Origin: Gammaproteobacteria bacterium
GTDB taxonomy: Bacteria; Pseudomonadota; Gammaproteobacteria; GRL18
Length of the DNA: 64,000 nucleotides
Assembly (NCBI GenBank): GCA_016744395.1
Contig: JADGEK010000007.1
Location: 1-64,000, forward strand
Reading direction: 5' to 3'
Notes under the pieces: model-generated
Databases searched by the model: none
What the model was told of the DNA's origin: nothing
What the model saw: the letters and a program-made list of their open reading frames with translations, nothing else
Program-made: the position numbers and the translations under genes
Part shown: positions 43,072 through 52,539 of the stretch, one piece after another
Layout of the letters: each line of letters starts with the position of its first letter
How positions within the stretch are numbered: position 1 is the stretch's first letter

Positions 43072-44865
43072 ATGATACGTACACGTTACACAGATGCACC
43101 TCATCAGAATCGTCATGATTTGTCTAACCTCAAACGCATAGTGCCTTTTTTATGGGAGTATAAGGGGCGTGTTTTAGCAGCATTGGCACTATTAATCATG
43201 GCTAAAGTGGCGACTGTCGGTGTGCCATTTATCCTTAAAGAAATTGTAGATTCTTTGAGTACTCAAAATATATTATTGGTCTTGCCCGTCACCTTATTGT
43301 TGGGCTATGGTGCATTGCGTCTGCTAAATGTTATTTTCAGTGAACTGCGTGACACCGTTTTTGCCCGTGTACGATATCGAGCGATGAGAAACCTTTCACG
43401 TGAAGTGCTTTCTCATTTGTATGCTTTGTCATTGCAATTTCATTTAGAGCGAAGAACGGGGGGAATTTCACGTGATTTAGAACGAGGCACCCGAGCGGTT
43501 TCTTCTATCATGAACTATCTTGTTTTTAATATTATTCCAACTGCAGCAGAATTTGCTTTGGTGGCATTTTTACTATTGGGTGACTATGCCATTCACTTCT
43601 CGATTGTGACTTTTTCAACCGTCCTTGTTTATATTAGCTTTACTCTTTTCTTAACAAATTGGCGTATGCACATTCGTCACAAGATGAATCGTCTGGATTC
43701 ACAAGCTAATGCAATGGCAGTGGATGGTTTGATTAATTTTGAAACGGTAAAATATTTTAATAATGATCGTTATGAAATTACTCGTTATGATGGCACTTTG
43801 GATGAATGGGAAGACTGTGCGGTAAAAAGTCAGGCCTCGATGTCGCTCTTGAATTTTGGCCAGGGAAGCATTATTGCCATTGGTGTAACCATTATGATGT
43901 TTTATGCAACCCAGGGTGTTGTTGATGGCAGCATGACAATTGGTGATTTAGTCTTAGTGAATGCACTGATGTTACAGTTGTTTATACCATTAAATTTTCT
44001 GGGTATTATTTATCGCTCGATGATGCACTCATTGGCTGACATTGATTTGATGTTTGGCTTACTTGATAAAAAGGGGGATGTTTGTGATAAAGAAAATGCC
44101 TCTGAGTTGACTGTTTCAGATGGTGTGGTTCGTTTTGAAAATGTGGATTTTGGCTATCAGCCTGAGCGCCAGATACTCTATAATGTCAGCTTTGAAGTTC
44201 CTGCGGGTAAAAAATTGGCTGTCGTAGGACCCTCTGGTGCAGGAAAGTCCACCTTATCACGCTTGTTGTTCCGCTTTTATGATACAGATGAAGGTTGTGT
44301 GAGTATTGATGGGCAATCTGTGAGTGACGTTACTCAGGAAAGTTTACGTCAGGCTGTGGGTATCGTACCTCAGGATACCGTATTGTTTAATGAAACCATT
44401 TTCCATAATATTATTTATGCACGGCCTGATGCGAGTAAAGACGATGTTTATGAAGCCAGTAAAATGGCCAATATTCATGACTTCATCATTCAGTTACCTG
44501 ATGGTTACGATACTGTTGTGGGTGAACGGGGACTCAAATTATCTGGCGGTGAAAAGCAGCGGGTAGCAATTGCCCGTGTGATTCTAAAAAATCCTAAAAT
44601 CTTGGTTTTTGATGAAGCGACTTCTTCATTAGACTCTCATTCAGAACAAATTATTCTATCCTCTTTATCTGAAGTGGCTCAGCAAAGAACCACTTTGGTC
44701 ATCGCTCATCGTTTGTCCACAATTGCAGATGCGGATATCATTCTGGTATTGGAAGATGGCTGCGTGAAGGAGCAGGGAAGTCATCAAGAGTTACTGGATT
44801 TGAATGGTCTATATTGTAGCCTCTGGAATATACAGTTACAGGAAAAAAAGGACAAAGAAAACTAA
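43072..44865 (+). CDS. ABC exporter of the Atm1/HMT1 type
   Basis: This is a 597-residue half-transporter: a six-helix membrane domain and a nucleotide-binding domain with Walker A GPSGAGKST, signature LSGGEKQRVAIARV and Walker B ILVFDEATSSLD. The membrane part fits the Atm1/HMT1 subfamily that exports glutathione-linked sulfur, metal or Fe-S-related compounds. In a sulfur oxidizer this could move glutathione persulfide, but that is inference. A 28-base-arm inverted repeat follows the gene. Confidence 0.9.
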   Translation: MIRTRYTDAPHQNRHDLSNLKRIVPFLWEYKGRVLAALALLIMAKVATVGVPFILKEIVDSLSTQNILLVLPVTLLLGYGALRLLNVIFSELRDTVFARVRYRAMRNLSREVLSHLYALSLQFHLERRTGGISRDLERGTRAVSSIMNYLVFNIIPTAAEFALVAFLLLGDYAIHFSIVTFSTVLVYISFTLFLTNWRMHIRHKMNRLDSQANAMAVDGLINFETVKYFNNDRYEITRYDGTLDEWEDCAVKSQASMSLLNFGQGSIIAIGVTIMMFYATQGVVDGSMTIGDLVLVNALMLQLFIPLNFLGIIYRSMMHSLADIDLMFGLLDKKGDVCDKENASELTVSDGVVRFENVDFGYQPERQILYNVSFEVPAGKKLAVVGPSGAGKSTLSRLLFRFYDTDEGCVSIDGQSVSDVTQESLRQAVGIVPQDTVLFNETIFHNIIYARPDASKDDVYEASKMANIHDFIIQLPDGYDTVVGERGLKLSGGEKQRVAIARVILKNPKILVFDEATSSLDSHSEQIILSSLSEVAQQRTTLVIAHRLSTIADADIILVLEDGCVKEQGSHQELLDLNGLYCSLWNIQLQEKKDKEN

Positions 44866-44906
44866 ATCGCTGGTCTAAAATGGTGAACCTGTTTAAAGCA
44901 AAATCC

Positions 44907-44981
44907 GTATAAGATTCGGCAATGGTTTATTTTGCTCGGACTGCGTCAAATCACAAAATAAAGCATTGCCGAATCTTATAC
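44907..44981. repeat. Long near-perfect inverted repeat (28-base arms)
   Basis: Bases 44907-44934 and 44954-44981 are reverse complements at 27 of 28 positions, starting GTATAAGATTCGGCAATG, with a 19-base spacer. Much longer than needed for a terminator, it resembles a MITE-like or REP-type element, or a strong bidirectional terminator after the ABC gene. Confidence 0.8.
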
Positions 44982-45098
44982 TCTGTGTTTGACATATCTA
45001 ATCTTTTCTTTCCACATAATTGATTTTATATAAATAGTCGACAAAAATGCTACACTTTGTTTAATAAATTTTTAAAATAATTTTGGTGTTGTACTTTC

Positions 45099-47000
45099 AT
45101 GTTGATTGATTTTATCCATTCACTGACTTTGGTGTTTACTTTAGCCCTATTGCAAGGCTTTGTAATACGAAAGTATGAAAACAAAGAATTGAAAGAGCAA
45201 ATGACCTCTGGAGTGATTTTTGGCGTTATTGCTGTTTTCGCAATGAGCAGTTCAATCCAACTCTCTCCAGGTGTTATTTTTGACCCACGCTCAGTTATTA
45301 TCAGTCTATCATGGATTTTTAGTGGCCCAATTGCAGCGGCAATATCTGCAATCATTGCTATAGCCTATAGAGTTTGGCTGGGGGGAAATGGTGCATTGAC
45401 AGGTGTTTTTGTTATTATTTTGTGTGCGTTGGCAGGGGGAGGATACTGCTATGTTGTTAAACGATATAATATCCCTTCAAAGACATGGCATTTTTTAATC
45501 TATGGGCTGCTTGTCCACCTCTTGGTTCTTATCTGTTTTATTCTATTTCTGCCTGCTGAATTTATAGAAAAAGTTATTATTCCATTTCTTGTTTTGTTTC
45601 CTGTTGCCACCTATTTCACCGCATTTATATTGAGATATACCGAGCGTCAAATGCAGGTAGAAAATGAATTGCGACTGGCTTCAGAAAGAGTTAATTATCA
45701 AGCCTATTATGATGATTTAACTGAATTGCCAAATAGAAATCTTTTTATTGACCGTCTTCAACAAGCGATAAATCAATCTCATCGAAGTAATAAGCAAGTC
45801 GCGATTTTATTTATTGACTTAGATCGTTTTAAAGGAATTAATGAATCACTTGGGCATGAACTCGGTGATGTTATGCTCCAGGAAATTTCCTCACGGCTGA
45901 ATGATAGTGTTAGGGGATCTGATTCTATTGCACGATTTGGTGGTGATGAATTTGCCGTTATGATCAATGATATTAATGATATTAATATCATTGAAAAAAT
46001 TGTTGTGAATATTATAAAAAAAATTTCAGAAGTCTTTAATATCAGTGGGCATCAACTCTATGTGACTGCAAGTATTGGTATCAGCTTGTATCCTCTTGAT
46101 GGTGATACGCCAAACGTATTGTTGAGAAATGCGGATTCTGCAATGTATAAAGCAAAAGAGGATGGACGTAATACATATCAATACTATACAAAAGAAATGA
46201 CATCAAATGCATTTGAACATATTTTGATGGAAAGTAATTTTCGTCAAGCACTGAAGCAACATGAATTTGTTGTTTACTATCAACCACAAATTGATAGTAA
46301 CGATAACCGTATCTTTGGTATGGAAGCATTAGTTCGTTGGCAAAATCCTGGGTTAGGAATGATTGCCCCAAATAAATTCATACCTTTGGCTGAAGAAACA
46401 GGCTTAATTGTTCCTCTTGGAGAAGAGATATTTGATATCGCCACAAAGCAAATGGCTTTGTGGATGAAAAATTCATCCACAAATTATCGTGTTGCTATTA
46501 ATTTATCAGTGAAACAATTACAAAAAAAAGACATTGTGTCTCAATTGACAGACATTCTAAAAAAGAATCAATGCAGGCCCGAATGGATTGAGTTAGAAGT
46601 GACTGAAGGCTATGTGATGAAAAATCCTGAAGAGGCTATAAGTGTATTACAACATTTTAGTGATATGGGAATGGAAATCTCTATTGATGACTTTGGAACA
46701 GGTTATTCATCCTTATCCTATTTGAAGCGCTTACCCATTAACAAATTGAAAATAGATCGTTCTTTTATTAGAGATCTACCTGATGATGAAGATGATGGAG
46801 CAATTGTTCAAGCTATTATTTCTTTATCAGAATCATTAAAGCTAAAGGTGATTGCAGAGGGGGTTGAAACTGTTCAGCAAAAAGACATTCTGCAGCAATA
46901 TGGCTGCAAAGAAATACAAGGTTTTCTTTACAGCAAACCGCTTACTGGAGAGGAAATGACTCGCATCATTGCAGATAAATTTATAGATCCTTTGAATTAA
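45099..47000 (+). CDS. GGDEF-EAL protein with 5TM LytS-type sensor
   Basis: This is a 633-residue protein. Five or six membrane helices (residues 1-185) have the 5TMR_LYT pattern (GVIFDPRSVIISLSWIFSGP, YRVWLGGNGALTG). A canonical GGDEF domain (ARFGGDEFAVM) and a canonical EAL domain (MEALVRW, DDFGTGYSSLSYL, KIDRSF, AEGVET) follow. Both synthesis and breakdown of cyclic-di-GMP are possible, depending on the signal. It is a single-gene transcript converging with the HDOD gene. Confidence 0.93.
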   Translation: MLIDFIHSLTLVFTLALLQGFVIRKYENKELKEQMTSGVIFGVIAVFAMSSSIQLSPGVIFDPRSVIISLSWIFSGPIAAAISAIIAIAYRVWLGGNGALTGVFVIILCALAGGGYCYVVKRYNIPSKTWHFLIYGLLVHLLVLICFILFLPAEFIEKVIIPFLVLFPVATYFTAFILRYTERQMQVENELRLASERVNYQAYYDDLTELPNRNLFIDRLQQAINQSHRSNKQVAILFIDLDRFKGINESLGHELGDVMLQEISSRLNDSVRGSDSIARFGGDEFAVMINDINDINIIEKIVVNIIKKISEVFNISGHQLYVTASIGISLYPLDGDTPNVLLRNADSAMYKAKEDGRNTYQYYTKEMTSNAFEHILMESNFRQALKQHEFVVYYQPQIDSNDNRIFGMEALVRWQNPGLGMIAPNKFIPLAEETGLIVPLGEEIFDIATKQMALWMKNSSTNYRVAINLSVKQLQKKDIVSQLTDILKKNQCRPEWIELEVTEGYVMKNPEEAISVLQHFSDMGMEISIDDFGTGYSSLSYLKRLPINKLKIDRSFIRDLPDDEDDGAIVQAIISLSESLKLKVIAEGVETVQQKDILQQYGCKEIQGFLYSKPLTGEEMTRIIADKFIDPLN

Positions 47001-47014
47001 TTATGCTGCCCATT

Positions 47015-47869
47015 CTAAACAAATAAATTCTGAGTAATTTCTATTTCTTCTATAATATACCCTTCAAATTCTGACTTTTCAGTTTCTTCCACTTCATCAA
47101 CCAGCCCTAGTTTGTGAAAAGAGGGTATGTTATTCCAATTTAATTCAGCATCAGGGTGATTGGTATTTTCCAGATTTGTCAATTTAGCGACAATGACGAC
47201 ATCAACATAGTCAACCGTATCACTATCATATTCATAGTTGTTGTGCTCCCGAATGACATTAACAATTTCGTCAGGAAAGTCCCAATTCTGAATAATACAA
47301 GAGCCAATTTGCCCCGATAAGCGATCCAATAAATTGACAAATATTTTCTCATCTTTTAGTAGCGCGGGAATATCCTCAGCTCTTGATAGAATGGGCAATG
47401 AGCCAATATTATGGAGTAAACCAGCTAGCATTGCCTGATCGGGTTTTAACTGAGTAAAGTTTTTTGCCATAACAGAGGCAATTGAAGCGACTTGAGTACT
47501 TTCTGTCCAGATGTCCGCCATATATTTTTTTACAATAGGGGTTTTGGCATTAAAAACCTGTTCCAGAGCCATATTGGTTGCCATCGTTTTTACAACTGTC
47601 TGTCCCATGCGGGTAACGGCTTGGGAAGTTGTCTCTATTTTGTTTGTTCCTCGAAACAATGGACTGTTAGCCACTTTTATTAAGCGGGCGCTAATTGCGG
47701 GATCTTGACCAATAATCTTAGCAACCTGGCTTAAATCAGCTTCTTCGTCCGCAACAACTTCTCGAATTTGTAGTGCAATCTCAGGTAATGTAGGCAAGAC
47801 AAGCTTATCCTTTGCTAAATCTTCTAATAATGCAACACAGAATTTGTTTTCAAGAATAAGATTGCTCAA
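47015..47869 (-). CDS. HDOD domain protein
   Basis: This is a 284-residue protein with an HDOD domain spanning about residues 20-220 (LPTLPEIALQIREVV, DPAISARLIKVANS, AGLLHNIGSLPIL). The C-terminal tail is acidic. The HD catalytic pair is not conserved, as usual for HDOD, so it is a signalling scaffold rather than a phosphodiesterase. It converges with the cyclic-di-GMP protein gene. Confidence 0.92.
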   Translation of the reverse strand: MSNLILENKFCVALLEDLAKDKLVLPTLPEIALQIREVVADEEADLSQVAKIIGQDPAISARLIKVANSPLFRGTNKIETTSQAVTRMGQTVVKTMATNMALEQVFNAKTPIVKKYMADIWTESTQVASIASVMAKNFTQLKPDQAMLAGLLHNIGSLPILSRAEDIPALLKDEKIFVNLLDRLSGQIGSCIIQNWDFPDEIVNVIREHNNYEYDSDTVDYVDVVIVAKLTNLENTNHPDAELNWNNIPSFHKLGLVDEVEETEKSEFEGYIIEEIEITQNLFV

Positions 47870-48266
47870 AATTTGTTCTCTCTAAAAGTTAATATCACGT
47901 GTTTCAAACTGACATATCAATTGGATTTTAGTGATATTATTCAAGGTGCTGAAGATTAATGACTTTACAGTGCATTAGGTCATCGCAGTAAATTTAACTG
48001 ATGTGTCAGGTTCAAGTATAGTAGAAGTAATTTATGATTACCTCTTTTGGAATAGCTATTATAAAAGCATGATAAATATTCGTTACTATGGCGCTTACTT
48101 TCTTCATATTTGAAAGAAAATGGCAGTTTTTCGATTTCTGGCATTAGTTTTGTAAATAAACTGAACTATATAGGGACGAAACCTGAATAATTCCTGCTGG
48201 TTTAATAATGCTATTAGCATATCAAATTTACCATAGGAGTTTTGCCTCTCCATCTAACACTACTGT
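47870..48266. other. Intergenic, no gene seen
   Basis: AT-rich sequence upstream of the HDOD gene. I see no gene, hairpin terminator or repeat that can be supported. Plus-strand open frames continuing from it overlap the small gene at 48267 and look like shadows. Confidence 0.4.
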
Positions 48267-48431
48267 TCATGTATCATTTTTATTTTTAATATCTTTCCAA
48301 CTTAGAAAGGCAGCAAATGCCGTAGTTATTAATAAAACTATAAACATTACCTCTGCAGATGAGCGGGCAAGTACACCAGCTATTGCCCCCATGAACCCAA
48401 ATATAACACTCAGTACCATAAATTGTTTCAT
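48267..48431 (-). CDS. Small two-span membrane protein, 54 residues
   Basis: The minus strand encodes MKQFMVLSVIFGFMGAIAG (first helix), LARSSAEV, a second helix (VMFIVLLITTAFAAFL) and a basic end (SWKDIKNKND). GTGAG stands 7 bases before the ATG. Helix-turn-helix membrane topology with positive-inside charges and a good start support a real gene. Function unknown. Confidence 0.6.
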   Translation of the reverse strand: MKQFMVLSVIFGFMGAIAGVLARSSAEVMFIVLLITTAFAAFLSWKDIKNKNDT

Positions 48432-48975
48432 TAGATTTCTCACTTTTACTTATTTAAGTGTGATTTTATCAATATTAAGACTTTCTAGCCACTTAGGATC
48501 TTTGTTTTAAGAGATAGAATTGAGTGTTTTACTGGGAAATAATCAGTTTCAGATTGCCAAATTTCTAATTCTAGAATTGCAGCTTTCTTGCTTTAAACGT
48601 TAGCTGGTGAAAATATTCCAATTAACTATATTGGGATGACTGCTGATATTCACGGTCAAAAATATTATATTTAGAACTGGCTTAGTTTTCTTGACCTTTT
48701 ATAGTTTTTAACTTCAATTGAGAATTAATAGCATCCATCAATTTAGAAATGGGTCATTTTCAATTAGAAATCAGTATAATCGTGACAATGATTTTTTTAA
48801 GTCTAGTGAAAGATACTACTGCTTAGTTCAAAGATATTATTGACTTAAACCAGCTAATTGCAACAATAATAAATTCTGAATTTTTCAGATAGCGGGCATT
48901 TTACAAGTTCAAAAAAATCACTATAAATTCCCACTCAGGCTCGTAGGTAACGGCATAAAGCTTATCTTTTTAAAA
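48432..48975. other. Intergenic, no gene seen
   Basis: About 540 AT-rich bases between the small membrane protein and the nuclease-like gene. No convincing open frame, tRNA-like fold or repeat. The base composition changes sharply to higher GC at the nuclease gene. Confidence 0.4.
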
Positions 48976-49905
48976 TTACTTTTCAATGTGCACGCCAATG
49001 CCCATATGATCGGTTACGGCCGCTGCCCCGCTTACAGTCGCAACAAATTGAGTCAGGTAAATCACTTTTTTTAGCTGGATAGTATCCGCGTTGTATACGG
49101 CGACATCGTACTTTTTTGTGCCAGTCGCATTTGTCCCCTTAAAACTGCGTTGATAAGTGTCGTAAGGCTCGATATTTGTGTCTGAATGTGCATTCACAAA
49201 GTTTGTGTTTAAGGCCGCGCTAACCACTTTCTGGGTAAAGTCAGCAGAGGATTGATTGGTATCCCCCATAATCACATCAATCGCACCAGCGCCCGCCTGC
49301 AAACACTGATTTTGAATGTTTGCATAAAAACTCTGGCAAGCCGAATCTGATTTGGCGATAGCATTAGGTACGTGTACAAACACCACCAGCACGTTGTAGC
49401 ATTTCATTGCAATCCAGCCATCACCACTTCCCACTGGATCGTGAACCGCTGTTTGCCCCGAATGTACACTAAAACAGTGACAGGCTTTACCAGGACTGGA
49501 CACACTTAAACGTGCTCCAGAATGAGCTTCCATAGATGACCATTCGGTATTCGCGCTGTCAAGCTCACCAAACACAAGAAGATCACAGCCGCCAAAGGCA
49601 CGAATAAGATTTTGCAAGGATTGCCGGGCTTTATTTTTCACCATGTTCAAAAAGTTCACATTGTCATGCGCACCTTTTTTCATAAAACCTTCAGGCGCGG
49701 AACCAAGCAACTGGGCTGGCCCATAAACGGGCGTGTAAGGCGAAACACCTTCGGGCGTTGTTGGTAGCGTTAACTTCCAGCGTTCATCGGAAGCCGATGC
49801 AACGGTGTTATGTGCCATACGTGTAAAATGCTGGGAATTTGATGCACTAACACCATGATTGGTACTGGCATTTGAGTTTAAAGATTGATAGGCGATAAAT
49901 GGCAC
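48976..49905 (-). CDS. DNase I-fold (EEP superfamily) protein with foreign base composition
   Basis: This is a 309-residue protein with scattered endonuclease/exonuclease/phosphatase motifs: a glutamate in VFGELDSAN, VFVHVPNA, the DxN-type GDTNQSS and the terminal DHMG (as in SDH). These are the usual metal and catalytic positions of DNase I-like enzymes. There is no signal peptide. The N-terminus (about 1-60) is S/N/T-rich. GC is visibly higher (about half in sampled lines) than the neighbouring genes, and no operon partner is present, pointing to recent transfer. Possible roles: DNase, sphingomyelinase-like or toxin. None is proven. Confidence 0.6.
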   Translation of the reverse strand: MPFIAYQSLNSNASTNHGVSASNSQHFTRMAHNTVASASDERWKLTLPTTPEGVSPYTPVYGPAQLLGSAPEGFMKKGAHDNVNFLNMVKNKARQSLQNLIRAFGGCDLLVFGELDSANTEWSSMEAHSGARLSVSSPGKACHCFSVHSGQTAVHDPVGSGDGWIAMKCYNVLVVFVHVPNAIAKSDSACQSFYANIQNQCLQAGAGAIDVIMGDTNQSSADFTQKVVSAALNTNFVNAHSDTNIEPYDTYQRSFKGTNATGTKKYDVAVYNADTIQLKKVIYLTQFVATVSGAAAVTDHMGIGVHIEK

Positions 49906-50258
49906 GAAAAACTCCTTCTATTTGGGCAAAGACAGGTTGCTCTTAGATAAAACCTGTTTGACAATGGGCTTTTTATCAAGCCCTGAGTTTAGTTTAGATG
50001 AGTATTAAAAGGATAAGAAACTTAATGCCATTTTTCAATCTATAAATTGAGAATTGTGGCTAATCAGGTACATTTAAATCACTTTTCAAGCTTAATAGTA
50101 TGATATTTTATTTATTTATTTATTTATTCATGGTTACTTTAAGACCAATAATGCGGTCTACAGAACTACTCAGTATGAAACTATGTTATTCGCCCACGCT
50201 GACATTATTCTGAATAATATGTCTCTGCTAGCAATTTTTCTCATTTTTCTGTGAAATT
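49906..50258. other. Intergenic with a short tandem repeat
   Basis: No gene is seen. It contains five perfect TTTA units at 50107-50126 (listed separately). The AT-rich composition returns here, marking the boundary of the higher-GC nuclease gene. Confidence 0.4.
50107..50126. repeat. Tetranucleotide repeat (TTTA)5
   Basis: Five consecutive TTTA units in an intergenic region. Such tracts can change length by slippage. It is about 130 bases from the 3' end of the glycosylase gene and outside any coding frame, so no phase-variation effect is obvious. Confidence 0.8.
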
Positions 50259-50915
50259 TTAGCTCTTTTTTAATGACCAGGAAATGGGGGTGCGTTTAGT
50301 CAACGGATTGCTGGTGCAATGCGCTGCATAGTTATGATCAATAAACCGATAAGGCAGGTGTTCATCCCTCCCCTGTGGAATACCCAGTCTGATTGTTTCT
50401 ATGATTTTTTCAGGGGACTGTTTTATATCATCCAGGTAAAAACATTCAGAGTTAAACTGCTGCTGATCCCAGTCTTTTACCTTGAGAGATAGCGAGCGAC
50501 ACAATAATGTTTGTCCCTTACACAGTTTTGCTTCAGGCCGAATTAAACCAGAAGGGAGTGGGTTTAAGGCTTGCATTATCTTTATGGCTTCAGGATGAGT
50601 CAGCTCATCTTCAAAGGGAAAGGCTGACTTGATTAATACGGCATTTCCCTTGCCCTGAGAGCTGATATTGAATGAATCATGACCTCTGGCATAATACATA
50701 TAAATTGTGCCAGGGGGCATAAAGAGTGCTTTTCGCTTGCCAGTGAATCCCAGTGATGCGTGACTGCCTTTTTCTTCCAGATAATACGCTTCAGTTTCAA
50801 TTATTCGAGCTGATAACCAATAGGCTCCATATTTGCGTCGAATGATTTTTCCTAATAATTGTTGCGCTAAGGCGCAGGCATCTTGAGCAAAAAATGAAGT
50901 GGGTAAAATAGACAT
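50259..50915 (-). CDS. 3-methyladenine DNA glycosylase (AAG/Mpg family)
   Basis: This is a 218-residue base-excision repair enzyme. It has ARIIETEAYYLEEKGSHAS (the catalytic-glutamate region), GTIYMYYARGHDSFNIS and IKSAFPFE. It removes alkylated purines. I chose the ATG at 50915, after GGGACT, because the frame extending upstream to 50984 overlaps the divergent FKBP gene leader and adds residues unlike the family. Confidence 0.9.
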   Translation of the reverse strand: MSILPTSFFAQDACALAQQLLGKIIRRKYGAYWLSARIIETEAYYLEEKGSHASLGFTGKRKALFMPPGTIYMYYARGHDSFNISSQGKGNAVLIKSAFPFEDELTHPEAIKIMQALNPLPSGLIRPEAKLCKGQTLLCRSLSLKVKDWDQQQFNSECFYLDDIKQSPEKIIETIRLGIPQGRDEHLPYRFIDHNYAAHCTSNPLTKRTPISWSLKKS

Positions 50916-51026
50916 AGTCCCATAGACCTGATGTGTTATCAAATGAATAACAACTCTGAGAAAAAAATTACAATTGCCTTTCAATCAAGTAAAATAGGGC
51001 ATTATTTTTCAAAGTTGGAAAGGTTT

Positions 51027-51503
51027 ATGACTAAATTTATCATTATAATTATTGTGCTTGCAATCATTGTTTTTTTCTATGTGCGCTCAAATAGCAATAA
51101 TAAAAATGCTCAAGAGAATATTCAGCTGGGTGCCGAATACCTGCTGAACAATAAATCTCAGGCTGGCGTTGTTGAAACCAAGTCTGGCTTACAATACCAG
51201 GTACTCAGTGAAGGTACAGGCACACAACACCCTGCAGCCAGAGATACGGTTAAAGTTCATTATCATGGCACTTTGATAGATGGTCGTGTATTTGACAGTT
51301 CTGTGGATCGTGGGCAACCCATTAGCTTTGCTTTAAACCAGGTAATTAAAGGCTGGACCGAAGGCGTTCAACTCATGGTTGTGGGCGAAAAAACCCGTTT
51401 TTTTATTCCTGCAAATCTGGCCTATGGAAACCGTTCTATGGGGATCATCAGCTCTGGTTCAGTACTCATTTTTGATGTTGAGTTATTGGCAATTAATGAG
51501 TAA
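51027..51503 (+). CDS. FKBP-type peptidyl-prolyl isomerase, membrane-anchored
   Basis: This is a 158-residue protein with one N-terminal membrane helix (FIIIIIVLAIIVFFYV, about 4-19) and a C-terminal FKBP domain (SGLQYQVLSEG, VKVHYHGTLIDGRVFDSS, VIKGWTEGVQLM, FFIPANLAYG). It resembles the FklB/FkpA C-terminal domain and probably folds periplasmic proteins. The ATG at 51027 follows GGAAAGG. The stop overlaps the esterase gene (ATGAGTAA). Confidence 0.92.
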   Translation: MTKFIIIIIVLAIIVFFYVRSNSNNKNAQENIQLGAEYLLNNKSQAGVVETKSGLQYQVLSEGTGTQHPAARDTVKVHYHGTLIDGRVFDSSVDRGQPISFALNQVIKGWTEGVQLMVVGEKTRFFIPANLAYGNRSMGIISSGSVLIFDVELLAINE

Positions 51504-52137
51504 CAATATGTTAAAGATATTGTGCTTTGGCGATAGTATTACTCTGGGGGAAAAAGACATTGAACATGGAGGCTGGGCGGATCGATTAAAGACACATTAT
51601 TTGACTCAATTTGTTGACAGCCAGACACAAGAAATTATGTTATATAATCTGGGTGTGGCGGGTGAGACAAGCGATGGTCTTGCTAATCGCTTTGTTAGTG
51701 AGCTTAAAGCTCGTCATATCAATGGTCAGGCATTGCTGGTGGTCTTCGCTTATGGGGCAAATGACATTGTCATTCACAAAAAAAAGAATATTGTACCTGA
51801 AATGTATTTTGTCAGAAATCTCAAACACTGCATGGAATCAGCAAAAAAATTCAAAGCTCAAATTCTTTTAGTCAATCTACTGCCAATATCTGATTCAATT
51901 GAAGGCACAGTTAATCAACATGAAAAACTAAGATTTGACCGTGACATACAAGCCTATAATACGACCCTCAATAAATTATCCAAAGAAATGAACTGTGACT
52001 ATTTGGATGTTTACACTGCTTTTATCGATCATGGTAAGGAAGTCTGTCTCTCCAGTGATGGGGTCCACCCCAATTCAAAAGGCCATAAATTGCTTTACCA
52101 AAAGATTAAACAAAAAATATCAAATTTAGTAACTTGA
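51496..52137 (+). CDS. SGNH/GDSL-type esterase
   Basis: This is a 213-residue hydrolase with block I GDSITLGEKD, block II-like GVAGETSDGL, block III GANDIV and block V DGVHPNSKGH (catalytic D and H). No signal peptide, so it is cytoplasmic. The substrate could be a lysophospholipid, acyl-CoA or sugar ester. The ATG at 51496 overlaps the FKBP stop. An ATG four codons later is also possible. Confidence 0.9.
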   Translation: MSNNMLKILCFGDSITLGEKDIEHGGWADRLKTHYLTQFVDSQTQEIMLYNLGVAGETSDGLANRFVSELKARHINGQALLVVFAYGANDIVIHKKKNIVPEMYFVRNLKHCMESAKKFKAQILLVNLLPISDSIEGTVNQHEKLRFDRDIQAYNTTLNKLSKEMNCDYLDVYTAFIDHGKEVCLSSDGVHPNSKGHKLLYQKIKQKISNLVT

Positions 52138-52213
52138 ACTGCTGTCTGCTCAATTTTTCCTTTACACTCAATCATTGATATGAATATTTTTGTTGCTTTC
52201 TCATGATTGAAGA

Positions 52214-52244
52214 TTGACAACCTTACGTTAAGGGTAGATACTTT
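52214..52244 (+). promoter_or_regulatory. MerR-type promoter with 19-base spacer
   Basis: TTGACA at 52214-52219 and TACTTT at 52239-52244 are separated by 19 bases, the overlong spacing typical of MerR-activated promoters. The dyad CCTTACGTTAAGG (52221-52233) lies in the spacer, the expected operator position. It drives the HMA-like gene and probably the merR-type regulator. Confidence 0.7.
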
Positions 52245-52266
52245 ATCTTACGTGAACGTAAGATAA
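52243..52266. promoter_or_regulatory. Perfect 24-base palindrome
   Basis: TTATCTTACGT, then GA, then ACGTAAGATAA: 11-base arms, no mismatch. It sits just downstream of the -10 element and ahead of the ribosome binding site AAGGAG, so it could be a second operator or a leader hairpin. It shares CTTACGT with the dyad in the promoter spacer. Confidence 0.75.
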
Positions 52267-52276
52267 GGAGAAAGAT

Positions 52277-52498
52277 ATGCAAGCGACAGATATAATGATC
52301 CATGTCAGAAATGATTTAAATTTAGAACAAAAACAATTGGTTGAAGAAAAGCTCAGGACAATTGATGGGGTGATAGCACCGCGCTTTAATAAAGATCATT
52401 TGCTTCTGATTTACTATAACCATGATAAAACACAGTCATCTGTTTTACTTAACACTGTGAAGTCGATAGGATATAAAGCTCAGCTGGTCGGCTTTTAA
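52277..52498 (+). CDS. HMA-like small protein without the CxxC metal site
   Basis: This is a 73-residue ferredoxin-like fold protein resembling heavy-metal-associated domains (beta-alpha-beta pattern; VIAPRFNKDHLLLIYYN; AVKSIGY-like VKSIGYKAQLVGF end). There is no cysteine, so the usual CxxC metal pair is missing. It is first in an operon with a MerR-family regulator and two GFA proteins, controlled by a MerR-type promoter. Role unknown. Confidence 0.75.
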   Translation: MQATDIMIHVRNDLNLEQKQLVEEKLRTIDGVIAPRFNKDHLLLIYYNHDKTQSSVLLNTVKSIGYKAQLVGF

Positions 52499-52539
52499 TT
52501 CGGGCTTGTTATACGAAAGAGAATTTGGATGTTGTAAAA

